Of a stretch of DNA of 8,806 nt, positions 1 to 6,521 are shown in pieces. The position numbers were made by a program, and so were the translations under genes. The DNA is from CAVSWN01 sp046728115 (GTDB lineage: Bacteria; Acidobacteriota; Vicinamibacteria; Vicinamibacterales; CAVVIG01), in NCBI GenBank assembly GCA_046728115.1, contig JBKPDW010000283.1, positions 1 through 8,806 on the forward strand. The letters run 5' to 3'. The notes under the pieces are model-generated. The model saw only the letters and a list, made by a program, of their open reading frames with translations. It made no database searches and was not told the origin of the DNA. The stretch's first letter is position 1. Each line of letters starts with the position of its first letter.

Positions 1-1
1 G

Positions 2-610
2 ATTGCAGTGCCGGCGCAAGCGCAATGGATTGTGACCCCCTACCTTGGCATCAACGTCGCCGGCGATCTCGAAAGAAGGCGGGGGGGCGCCGGCGTTTCC
101 GCCGGCTACATCGGCGATTGGGTGGGGTTCGAGTTCGATGCTGAGTATCACGGGCATTTCTTCAAGGACGCCGAGATCGGCAACAGTGGGACCGCCTTAA
201 CGGAAGACGTCAATACTCGCGCGACGCGGATCATGGGCAACGTGCTGGTGCCGCTTCACCGCAAGAGTGCGACCGGCTGGCGTTTGTACGGCGCCGCTGG
301 GCTTGGTCTGGTTCGCGCCGATTTCATTCACTTAGGCCAGAGCCCGGACGTGGTTCGCGCCGATTCATCAAACGAGGGCCCGAGGGAGATCCACCAGAAC
401 GACTTTGCATTCAACGCCGGCGGCGGCGTGATCAAGTCGTTGAACTCACGCCTGGGGCTGCGAGCTGACCTGCGGTATTTCCGCGCGTTCGCCGACCAGA
501 ACAAGTCCCTGCCGGCAGGGCAGATCGGAGACGTGAACGGCGTCTACAGGGACTACGGCTTTTGGCAAGTCACTCTCGGAGTTACGTTCCGGTTCCCGCG
601 GGAAAGGTGA
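2..610 (+). CDS. Outer-membrane beta-barrel protein, 5' end cut by window edge
   Basis: The reading frame is open to the left edge, so the GTG at position 8 is probably internal. The first visible residues, IAVPAQAQW, look like the end of a Sec signal peptide with an AQA cleavage site, which means the start lies only a short way outside the window. The mature part, about 195 residues, alternates short amphipathic strands (PYLGINVAGDL, AGVSAGYIG, FEFDAEYHG, WRLYGAAGLGLV, LGLRADLRYFRAF) and ends in a strand, WQVTLGVTFRF, followed by a short basic tail. This is the pattern of small eight-stranded outer-membrane barrels (OMP_b-brl/OmpA-barrel-like). Glycine-rich turns and aromatic girdle residues agree. 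No enzymatic motif is visible, so a structural or adhesion-type role is the most that can be said. It could belong to any of several porin-like families. Confidence 0.8.
   Translation: MAVPAQAQWIVTPYLGINVAGDLERRRGGAGVSAGYIGDWVGFEFDAEYHGHFFKDAEIGNSGTALTEDVNTRATRIMGNVLVPLHRKSATGWRLYGAAGLGLVRADFIHLGQSPDVVRADSSNEGPREIHQNDFAFNAGGGVIKSLNSRLGLRADLRYFRAFADQNKSLPAGQIGDVNGVYRDYGFWQVTLGVTFRFPRER
593..604. repeat. 12-bp perfect palindrome at the end of the barrel gene
   Basis: TTCCCGCGGGAA is a perfect inverted repeat lying over the last codons of the barrel gene, a few bases before its stop. No T-tract follows, so it is not a standard intrinsic terminator. It may simply reflect GC-rich codon choice in the FPRE tail. 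Confidence 0.3.
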
Positions 611-734
611 TGTCGTGACGGCCGGCCTGCCAATCTATCGCTCCGGTCAGTTGAAGTACATCCGAACGACTTGCGCCACGCCGCCGTTGGCGCCGCCCTG
701 ATTCAAGGTTTCACTCGCTGCCGGGACAACAACC

Positions 735-1034
735 ATGATTACGATCGTCTACATAGGGGTAGCCGTCATCGACGCAGCGGCAACAATCTATTTCGCTTGG
801 CGGAGCAGGGAGTTTCGCAAATTCCTGGCAGGCGCGTTCTTTGTCAGCGGAGGCATTCAGTTCTATCTCTATCTCGCCGGCGTCTCGGTGCCGCTCTTGG
901 GCACTAGCTTTGTCCTGGCCCCAGAGCTCTGCGGGGTCCGCTCCTTCGTTCACCTCATCCTGTTCCTGATATGTTGTTACTTTGGCTTTATTAGAAAGCC
1001 AAAGGGTTCGACCAACCCCCGTGATGACGGATGA
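735..1034 (+). CDS. Small three-helix membrane protein of unknown function
   Basis: A 99-residue hydrophobic protein. Three likely membrane segments are visible: residues about 4-22 (VYIGVAVIDAAATIYFAW), 30-55 (from FLAGAFF to VPLL) and 70-86 (VHLILFLICCYFGFI). A short polar loop, RSREFRK, separates the first two and a basic tail, RKPKGSTNPR, follows the third. By the positive-inside rule the RSREFRK loop and the C-terminal tail would both be cytoplasmic. Cysteines occur at residues 66, 80 and 81. The coherent hydrophobicity makes it more credible than the overlapping Arg/Ser-rich frames. The ATG has no strong Shine-Dalgarno sequence. The sequence resembles a short uncharacterised membrane protein I have an impression of from proteobacteria, but no family name can be given. 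It stands alone between the barrel gene and a lipoprotein gene. Confidence 0.7.
   Translation: MITIVYIGVAVIDAAATIYFAWRSREFRKFLAGAFFVSGGIQFYLYLAGVSVPLLGTSFVLAPELCGVRSFVHLILFLICCYFGFIRKPKGSTNPRDDG
980..1018 (+). other. Two tandem stem-loops inside the 3' end of the small membrane-protein gene
   Basis: CTTTGGCTTT (980-989) pairs perfectly with AAAGCCAAAG (995-1004) around a five-base loop, ATTAG. Directly after it, GGGTT (1004-1008) can pair with AACCC (1014-1018) around the loop CGACC, sharing base G1004 with the first stem. Both lie within the coding region, ending about 14 nt before the stop codon. No T-run follows, so this is not a textbook intrinsic terminator. It could be an mRNA 3'-end structure, a protein-binding site or a coincidence of coding sequence. 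Confidence 0.5.
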
Positions 1035-1147
1035 GATTTCGGCTAGTTTTCACCACTTTGCGCCGGCGTGCTCGGCCTCTTGCGCAGAGATCACGCTGGT
1101 TTGTCTCGTAGGTCGATGAAAGCCATCAGGGACGCCCGCTCGTCAAA

Positions 1148-1528
1148 ATGGCGATGAGAATGCCGGCCATGCTGGTCGCCCTCGCCGTGAGCGTCGTCGC
1201 GTGCTCGTCGACAACGACACCAGCCGGCGAGTCAGAGGCGGGGCTGCTGCAAATCCGACGAATCGAATCGACGGCGACGCAATCGTTGCCGGCGCGCGTC
1301 ACATTGCAAGTCAGTGGAATCCTTCCCGACAGTTGCACGCAACTTGGCGATATCTCCCAGCGTCGCGATGGCGCGGACGTGACCGTGACGATTACGACAA
1401 ATCGGCGTGGCACGATTTGCGCGCAAGTTGCGTCTGTTGTCTCCGTGCAAGTCACGCTTGATGGGGCATTCGCCTCCGGTGACTACGTCGCTCACGTGAA
1501 TTCGACTGACTACCGCTTCAAGATATAG
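1148..1528 (+). CDS. Small secreted lipoprotein with a conserved-looking two-cysteine domain
   Basis: A 126-residue protein. Residues 1-18 form a lipoprotein signal peptide (Arg4, then a hydrophobic core LVALAVSVV) ending in a VVAC lipobox with the acylated cysteine at 19. A Ser/Thr/Pro-rich linker follows (residues 20-31). The remainder is a predicted beta-sandwich-like domain with the pattern VSGILPDSCTQLG (Cys63), VTVTITTNRRGTICAQV (Cys91) and GDYVAHVNSTDYRFKI at the C terminus. The LPDxC...C...G-Y-x-V-x-V-N pattern resembles a small extracytoplasmic domain I recall from lipoproteins of Chloroflexota and other phyla. Cys63 and Cys91 probably form a disulphide. ATG codons at 1148, 1154 and 1160 are all possible starts and none has a clear ribosome-binding site. 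The function is unknown. It is probably anchored in the envelope, and no operon partner is visible. Confidence 0.75.
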   Translation: MAMRMPAMLVALAVSVVACSSTTTPAGESEAGLLQIRRIESTATQSLPARVTLQVSGILPDSCTQLGDISQRRDGADVTVTITTNRRGTICAQVASVVSVQVTLDGAFASGDYVAHVNSTDYRFKI

Positions 1529-1825
1529 GCGCTCGGTTGGCTGATGACTTCCCGACGTACGCCGTCCGCCGCTCCGGCATCACGCGGACTCGCCGACACC
1601 AGAACGCCGCAACGTCGCGTGCGAAGCGGGGCCCCTACGTTATGGTCGACGTCATCGTACGCCTGTGCGATTCGATTGGCGATTCTTGAATCTCATCGAA
1701 AGCGGTGAACCGTTGTGCCCCGGCGCAGCAGTTCCTTCAGCATGAGTGCCGCAAGATTGACGAGCCTCGCGTACGGTGATCGCGTCCACCGGGGTGTGAT
1801 GGCCGAGACGCACTTGGAGTGAGTC
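1529..1825. other. Gene-free stretch upstream of the monooxygenase
   Basis: These 297 nt hold no convincing gene. The minus-strand frames crossing it continue antisense through the monooxygenase and are Arg/His-rich. The region should contain the promoter of the monooxygenase, but no good -35/-10 pair can be picked out. TTGACG at 1757-1762 lacks a matching -10. The only structured element is a repeat cluster at 1667-1692. Confidence 0.5.
1667..1692. repeat. Short direct and inverted repeat cluster, possible operator
   Basis: GCGATTC occurs at 1667-1673 and again at 1679-1685, 12 bp apart start to start. The second copy opens an inverted repeat, GATTC-TT-GAATC (1681-1692). The cluster lies about 135 nt upstream of the monooxygenase start, where an operator could sit. 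No regulator gene is adjacent, so the role is speculative. Confidence 0.25.
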
Positions 1826-3484
1826 ATGGACCCGACTGAGACCGTGCCATGCCTGATCGTCGGCGCCGGACCGACGGGTCTTACCTTGGCGGCACAGTTG
1901 CGATGGTTCGATGTACCCTTCCGTGTCATCGAGCGCTCGTTCGACCGAGCGCACGAGTCGCGCGCGCTCGCCGTCCAGGCTCGTACTCTCGAAATTCTCG
2001 ATAGCCTGGGACTTGCTGACCGGATGGTGGCAGATGGAAACCGCAGCGCTCGGGTGGCAATTCACTTCGGGGCCCGTGGCGTCGCCGCAATCACGCTTAG
2101 TGATTTTGAGGCGGCGAATACGCGCTACCCGTACATCATATTCATCTCGCAGGCGGAAACCGAACGGATGTTGGAGGAACATCTGTCTCGTTCGGGCGTG
2201 GCAATCGAACGCGGCGTCGAGCTCGTTTCGTTCAAGCAGCATAACGGGAGCGTTGCCTGTCTCCTCCGGCATTCCGACGGACGCGACGAGCATGTAGATG
2301 CCACGTACCTTCTCGGCTGTGACGGTGCGCACAGTGGTGTCCGGAAAGGCGCGGGATTCGCGTTCCAGGGCGGAAGTTATCTGGAGGACTTCGTGCTCGG
2401 TGACGTTGAAGCCGACGGCCCGCTCGAACCAGACGCGATCAACTCGTTCGTAGACGCCGGCGGCGTCGCGATGTTTTTCCCACTCGGCTCTCCGGCGACG
2501 TGGCGTGTTATCGGCATGCGAGCGAGTGATTCGACTGCCGCACACAGCGTCGCGCGAGATGCGTCGCCGACAGGTCCCTTGACGCTCAGTGAGCTCCAGT
2601 CCGTCGTTGCCGCGCCCACTGCGAACTCCGTTGTCGTTCGCGATCCGGCGTGGCTCAGCCACTTTCGGTTGCACCACAGGCAGATCGCCCATTATCGCCA
2701 AGGGCGCATTTTTCTCGCCGGCGACGCCGCCCACATCCATAGCCCTGTCGGTGCGCAAGGGATGAACACCGGAATCCAGGACGCGTGGAATCTTGGCTGG
2801 AAAGTGGCGTTGGTCATCCGCCGGCTGGCCAGCGAGCAGCTGCTGGATTCATATGAGTCGGAGCGGTGGCCGGTTGGGTATGCGCTCCTGCGGTATACCG
2901 ATCGCATCTTCTCGCTGTTTGTGCGGGCGATATCTGCAGGTCGAGTCGTGTCGTGGGTTCGGAACACTCTCGTCGCGCGGCTCCTGCCGCGCCTAGTCGC
3001 GTCGAAGAGTCTGCGATCGTTCGCATTCGGCTTTGTGTCTGAGCTCCGCATCCGATATCGACAAAGCCCGGCAATCACCGAAGGACAGCCGCGGCTTCGC
3101 CGTGGTCCGCGCGCGGGTGCCAGGCTTCCCGACGCTCCGGTGACGCTTGATGGACGAGTGACCTCACTGCACCGAGCGGTCATCGGTCCGCATCTCGCGC
3201 TGTTGCTGTGCGGCGAGACCGAACGGTGGGATGGACCTGCGCTTGCACGGCTCGACGCCCGATATCGCGGGCTTGTGAAGGTTCACCGCTTAGGGAATGG
3301 AACGCATGCGAACCCCGTTCAAGCGGACGCTCGGGTGCTTGCGCTGCTCGGGGCTCGGGGCGCCGCGCAGTATCTCGTCAGACCGGATGGCTACATCGCG
3401 TTCCGATGCGGCGGAACGAATCTCGACAGCCTTCTTCGATACCTCATCCGATGGTTTCCTGAGCCGCCCTTAGAGAGCGGCTGA
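1826..3484 (+). CDS. FAD-dependent aromatic-type monooxygenase (PheA/MhpA/PcpB-like)
   Basis: A 552-residue class A flavoprotein monooxygenase (FAD_binding_3 family). Such enzymes use NAD(P)H and O2 to hydroxylate phenolic or polyketide-like aromatic substrates in the cytoplasm. The N-terminal Rossmann motif GAGPTG is at residues 13-18. The CDGAHSGVRK motif (Asp166-Gly167), which contacts FAD and NAD(P)H, and the GDAAH motif (299-303), which binds the FAD ribityl/pyrophosphate, are both intact. They are followed by SPVGAQGMNTGIQDAWNLGWK. The C-terminal region from about 430 (LPDAPVTLDGR; YLVRPDGYIAFR at 516-527) matches the thioredoxin-like domain of phenol-hydroxylase-type members, and the length is normal for the family. 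GGAG at 1816-1819, 6 nt before the ATG, supports the start. No ring-cleavage, reductase or regulator gene is adjacent, so the substrate cannot be inferred. Confidence 0.93.
   Translation: MDPTETVPCLIVGAGPTGLTLAAQLRWFDVPFRVIERSFDRAHESRALAVQARTLEILDSLGLADRMVADGNRSARVAIHFGARGVAAITLSDFEAANTRYPYIIFISQAETERMLEEHLSRSGVAIERGVELVSFKQHNGSVACLLRHSDGRDEHVDATYLLGCDGAHSGVRKGAGFAFQGGSYLEDFVLGDVEADGPLEPDAINSFVDAGGVAMFFPLGSPATWRVIGMRASDSTAAHSVARDASPTGPLTLSELQSVVAAPTANSVVVRDPAWLSHFRLHHRQIAHYRQGRIFLAGDAAHIHSPVGAQGMNTGIQDAWNLGWKVALVIRRLASEQLLDSYESERWPVGYALLRYTDRIFSLFVRAISAGRVVSWVRNTLVARLLPRLVASKSLRSFAFGFVSELRIRYRQSPAITEGQPRLRRGPRAGARLPDAPVTLDGRVTSLHRAVIGPHLALLLCGETERWDGPALARLDARYRGLVKVHRLGNGTHANPVQADARVLALLGARGAAQYLVRPDGYIAFRCGGTNLDSLLRYLIRWFPEPPLESG
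3462..3482 (+). other. Hairpin at the stop codon of the monooxygenase
   Basis: AGCCGC (3462-3467) pairs perfectly with GCGGCT (3477-3482) around a 9-nt loop, with the stem ending in the T of the TGA stop. No T-tract follows, so it is at most a weak attenuator or mRNA-stabilising structure between this gene and the next one 74 nt downstream. Confidence 0.3.
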
Positions 3485-3547
3485 ATGAACGACCACCGCA
3501 CAGATCACGATCCTGATGAGAGGTGGGCGGGGCTAATGGCGTCAGTT

Positions 3548-3553
3548 AGGAGG
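3548..3553 (+). promoter_or_regulatory. Strong Shine-Dalgarno sequence (AGGAGG) of the inhibitor gene
   Basis: AGGAGG sits 5 nt before the ATG at 3559. It fixes the start of the small inhibitor gene and argues against the overlapping frame that opens at 3485. Confidence 0.8.
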
Positions 3554-3558
3554 CAGAA

Positions 3559-3870
3559 ATGTATTGGCGTTCGGTTCTCTTGGCAACCATGCTCGCGGCG
3601 ACAAGCGCATGTGTTACGAGGACGCCGACTTCACCAAGCGCACCGGCACCGCCCCCGGCAGCGACTGCAAGCTGCGATGCCGCGAAAGCTCAATGGGCCA
3701 TCGGCGAGCAGGCAACCGCCGAACTGTTGGAGCAAGCGCGCGTCGCCGCCGCTGCGGGCTCGGCGCGGTTCCTGCGTCCGAATGAACCGGTTACGATGGA
3801 GTACCTCGGCTCACGCCTGAATCTTGCGCTCGACGCGAAAGACGTCGTGCGCACGGTCGGCTGCGGCTGA
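3559..3870 (+). CDS. Putative I78-family peptidase-inhibitor lipoprotein
   Basis: A 103-residue exported protein. Residues 1-17 form a signal sequence (Arg4, core VLLATMLAA) ending at Cys18 in the context ATSAC. This is an imperfect lipobox because position -3 is Thr, so lipoprotein processing is likely but not certain. A Pro/Ala/Ser-rich linker (19-38) leads into the inhibitor domain. Its hallmarks are Cys39 in CDAAKAQWAIG, an Ala/Glu-rich helix, RFLRPNEPVTMEY (71-82), SRLNLALDAKDVV and a terminal VGCG with Cys102. The Cys39/Cys102 pair, the RPxxxxTMxY reactive-loop region and the RLN motif match inhibitor I78, the family of the Aspergillus elastase inhibitor. Bacterial members are thought to protect envelope proteins from serine proteases. 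The start is set by the AGGAGG sequence. The gene lies 74 nt after the monooxygenase and may be co-transcribed, but no functional tie is evident. Confidence 0.85.
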   Translation: MYWRSVLLATMLAATSACVTRTPTSPSAPAPPPAATASCDAAKAQWAIGEQATAELLEQARVAAAAGSARFLRPNEPVTMEYLGSRLNLALDAKDVVRTVGCG

Positions 3871-4108
3871 CGGCAATCGTCGCAGCGACCAGCAGAGCCG
3901 TTCGGGCATCGTCTTGAAAAAGTTGAGCGCGACAGCGTCTTTGGCGACACGAAGCCGTCACGATCGAAAGCGACTGTTCGTCGCCGGTTCCTAGATCTAG
4001 CATCCAGCCCACTGAGGTAAGCCAGGCGTGAATAAGAGCCCGGCGGTGATGCCGCAAGCTAAGGACACCTTCTTCACGCAGCGGCGTATACAGCCGTGCG
4101 CTTCCGTC
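3871..4108. other. Convergent intergenic region
   Basis: 238 nt between the rightward inhibitor gene and the leftward regulator gene. No credible gene is seen. Short stems occur: GTCGC-A-GCGAC (3879-3889), GCGAC-TGTTC-GTCGC (3970-3984) and CGGC/GCCG (4082-4096). There is also a perfect palindrome CTAGATCTAG (3991-4000). None is followed by a clear T-tract on either strand, so terminators cannot be called firmly. Confidence 0.5.
3966..3984 (-). terminator. Weak candidate terminator for the two-component operon
   Basis: Read leftward, GCGAC (3984-3980) and GTCGC (3974-3970) form a 5-bp stem with a 5-nt loop, followed by TTTC. The stem is short and the U-run minimal, and it lies about 125 nt past the regulator stop codon. 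Confidence 0.2.
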
Positions 4109-4795
4109 CTACTCGACGAACTTGTACCCTAATCCGCGCACGGTGACGATGAATCGTGGCTTCGATGGATCGGCCTCCAGCTTGGTGCGCAGCCACGCTA
4201 TGTGGACGTCGAGTGTTCGCGTGATCAGCCCAGAATCATAGTTCCAGACCGCCTTCAACAACGTGTCTCTGGGCTGTACTGTGCCCCGATGCTCAATGAG
4301 ATGTCGCAGCAGTAGGAACTCGCGTGCCGTCAGATCGATCTTCGTGCCCGCTCGGCGCACTTCCGCACCAGGGAGATCGATAACAACATCGCCGAACTCG
4401 AAGCGGGCATTGGCCGCTCTGGCCGCATTGGGTACCCGTCGCATCAACGCTTCGACACGGGCCACCAGTTCACCCAGATCGAACGGCTTTGTCATGTAGT
4501 CGTCGGCACCGAGTCTGAGACCGCTAATCTTGTCTGCCGTTTCGCTCTTCGCCGTAAGGATGAGAATAGGCGTTTGATAGTTCCGTCGTCGTACCTCTCG
4601 ACACACGTCAAAACCGCTCATTTCGGGCAACATGACGTCTAGAATCATGAGGTCGTACGGATCATTGTCCGATGCCTTGAGCGCCGATGGCCCGTCGCTA
4701 GCCGTGTCCACGGAGTAGCCTTCCCGTTGGAGGCGATCGCGAAGAACGGCTGCAAGATCGTGCGCGTCTTCGACCACGAGGATACGTTTGGGCAT
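4109..4795 (-). CDS. OmpR/PhoB-family response regulator
   Basis: A 228-residue two-domain DNA-binding regulator. The receiver domain (about 1-118) has the acidic pair Glu9/Asp10 (RILVVED), phosphoacceptor Asp53 (DLMILDVMLPEMSGFDV), Thr81 (ILILTAK) and Lys103 (DDYMTKPF), so all key residues are present. The C-terminal winged helix (about 130-228) begins FEFGDVVIDL and contains LTAREFLLLRHLIEHRG, RTLDVHIAWLRTKLE and the terminal VRGLGYKFVE. The ATG at 4795 is chosen because MPKRILVVED is the usual start of this fold. An in-frame ATG at 4813 and further codons up to 4888 would add an unrelated tail and overlap the kinase. The stop of the upstream kinase gene lies 4 nt away, so the two are co-transcribed and probably translationally linked. 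It should be phosphorylated by that kinase. Confidence 0.95.
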   Translation of the reverse strand: MPKRILVVEDAHDLAAVLRDRLQREGYSVDTASDGPSALKASDNDPYDLMILDVMLPEMSGFDVCREVRRRNYQTPILILTAKSETADKISGLRLGADDYMTKPFDLGELVARVEALMRRVPNAARAANARFEFGDVVIDLPGAEVRRAGTKIDLTAREFLLLRHLIEHRGTVQPRDTLLKAVWNYDSGLITRTLDVHIAWLRTKLEADPSKPRFIVTVRGLGYKFVE

Positions 4796-4799
4796 GTCC

Positions 4800-6521
4800 T
4801 CATCCCACGACATCGCTGACGGCTGTACCGTTCGATTCGATGGCAGCAGTGATTGGAATCCTGAGCTCGACCAGCGTGCCCACCCCACGCTTAGATCGAA
4901 GCGTTACTGTCCCGGAATGCGCCTCGGCAACGCGCTTGACCAGCGCAAGCCCGAGTCCTAATCCGGCAATCTGTCCGGTCGTCGCTCGTCGACCTCGATA
5001 GAAGGCCTCGAACACGCGTGCCGCCTCGTCCGACGGAATGCCGTCACCGCGATCTTCGATCGCGACCAGGACGTACCGGCCCTCACGAACGGCTCGTATT
5101 TGTGCCCATCGGCCTGCGTGCGCGTGTTTGGCGACATTAGTCAAGAGGTTCTCGAGCGCGTGCAGCAAGAGGGTCCAATGGCCGCGAACCGCGGGCAACT
5201 CGGGCTCGATGTCCCGTTCGAGGACAACGCGGGCCTTGGCGAGCGTGGAGCCGCATGTTGCGATCGCGGCGGCGATCAGATGCTCCACGTCAACATCCGC
5301 GACGTCCAGCTCGTCTTTCCCGTGTTTGCCTGCAAACCAGAGCGCATTCTCGATCATTTCCGCGAGCTGCTCTGTGCGCGTGTGAATCATTTCCCCGTAC
5401 TGTCGTACTTGTTTCGCGTCTTGGACGACTCCCTCGGCCAAATTCTCCGCCGCGGACGAAATAATGGACAGCGGCGTTCGCAATTCGTGTGACACGCTGG
5501 CGGCGAACTGTTCGTGAAGGGCGGCGAGCTCTCGGGCACGGTGTGCGGAAAGCGAGATGAGCGCCATCGCCCCGGCGAGGATTAGCAGCAGGCCGAAGCC
5601 GACGGAGAGGTTCTGTAATCGTACGGCCTCGAACGATCCCGCGAGCGGCGGTCGCAGCCGAGCGCCGACGTTCCACGCTCCTGACCCGGCACGCGATGAC
5701 GGGTTACAGGCCCCTGAGCGCCGCAACAACGATGTGAGATCGCGAGTCACTGGGCCATCCGCGGTTGCATATGCTGGTGACTCTTGCCCGAGTAGGCAGT
5801 CAGGTCGAACCGCGAACAGCGGCCGCCTGAACTCCCATTGTTTGTCGTCTTCGGTGCCCACGTGAAAAACGCTCCGCCCCCCGGCTGCCCAGTAGACGAG
5901 CACGTCATAACGACGCTCGAAATCCGGCCCGAAACGCCGCTTCAGCACGCGTGGCAGGAAGGAGGCGACGAGATACGTGTCGTCCATGGTGACGCGAACG
6001 TTTACCGCTGCGCGCTCGGCGTGAACTCCGGTGCCGGTCCCGACGTGAAATCCCGATTCGCTCAGACCGCCGGAGGAGGGCTGCCCGTGACCGGCGAAGG
6101 ATCCGTTTGTCGTACTTGTCAACGATGCAGGTACGACGAGCGCGATCGATGGCGCGGCCGCGATCACGTGTCCATCAGGCACCGATTCATCGACATCAAC
6201 CGCAGCGATCAACCCAGGATACGGTGACAGCTCCTTGAACAGTTGCCAGCGTTCGCGCGCGCTCTGAAGAACATCCGAGCGAGACGCGCCACTCATGCCC
6301 AAGAAGAGGAGCTGCGCTCTTGTGATCTCGGTGTCGACATCGTCGGCGAATCCCTGGACAGCTTCCTCCAGCGTATCCCGACTTATCTTCTGCTGGACCG
6401 AGGCGACTTGACCAATCCATCGGTACTGCTCGTACGCGAGCAGGCCAACGACAACCATCGCGGCCAGAACCGCCAACGCAGTGCGCCCACCGATTACTCG
6501 CAACAACGAAAAGCGATACAC
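4800..6521 (-). CDS. Membrane sensor histidine kinase, partner of the response regulator
   Basis: A 573-residue transmembrane kinase. TM1 is at about residues 14-30 and TM2 at about 305-326. Between them lies a periplasmic domain of about 270 residues, not recognisable as PAS or Cache from motifs alone, with two cysteines (242 and 272) that could form a disulphide. The cytoplasmic half has a HisKA domain with phosphoacceptor His345 (SVSHELRTPLSII). The HATPase domain has an N box (LLTNVAKHA, Asn462), a G1 box (EDRGDGIP, Asp490/Asp493) and a G2 box (GLGLGLAL, 520-527), so the kinase core looks active. No separate HAMP domain is obvious. The start is the GTG at 6521. An in-frame TAG lies a short way upstream with no ATG, GTG or TTG between, and no well-placed Shine-Dalgarno sequence is visible. 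It precedes the regulator gene, the reverse of the common order. The signal is unknown. Confidence 0.93.
   Translation of the reverse strand: MYRFSLLRVIGGRTALAVLAAMVVVGLLAYEQYRWIGQVASVQQKISRDTLEEAVQGFADDVDTEITRAQLLFLGMSGASRSDVLQSARERWQLFKELSPYPGLIAAVDVDESVPDGHVIAAAPSIALVVPASLTSTTNGSFAGHGQPSSGGLSESGFHVGTGTGVHAERAAVNVRVTMDDTYLVASFLPRVLKRRFGPDFERRYDVLVYWAAGGRSVFHVGTEDDKQWEFRRPLFAVRPDCLLGQESPAYATADGPVTRDLTSLLRRSGACNPSSRAGSGAWNVGARLRPPLAGSFEAVRLQNLSVGFGLLLILAGAMALISLSAHRARELAALHEQFAASVSHELRTPLSIISSAAENLAEGVVQDAKQVRQYGEMIHTRTEQLAEMIENALWFAGKHGKDELDVADVDVEHLIAAAIATCGSTLAKARVVLERDIEPELPAVRGHWTLLLHALENLLTNVAKHAHAGRWAQIRAVREGRYVLVAIEDRGDGIPSDEAARVFEAFYRGRRATTGQIAGLGLGLALVKRVAEAHSGTVTLRSKRGVGTLVELRIPITAAIESNGTAVSDVVG

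Noticed and set aside
8..10. GTG as start of the beta-barrel gene
   Set aside because: The frame is open upstream to the edge, and the visible residues read as the end of a signal peptide, so the true start lies outside the window.
1652..2758. Long minus-strand open frame of 368 codons
   Set aside because: It is antisense to the well-supported monooxygenase, rich in Arg, His and Cys, and shows no domain motif. It is a GC-rich shadow frame.
3485..3820. Plus-strand frame of 111 codons starting right after the monooxygenase stop
   Set aside because: It overlaps the I78 inhibitor in another frame, is Arg/His/Ser-rich with no fold signature and lacks a good ribosome-binding site, whereas the inhibitor has AGGAGG and clear family motifs.
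1..4108. Integron cassette array, suggested by a run of small unrelated genes
   Set aside because: No attC-like core sites (RYYYAAC/GTTRRRY pairs) were found between the genes and no integrase is present.
4796..4888. Longer N terminus for the response regulator
   Set aside because: The extra 31 residues are antisense-like low-quality sequence overlapping the kinase gene, and the receiver fold begins exactly at MPKRILVVED.
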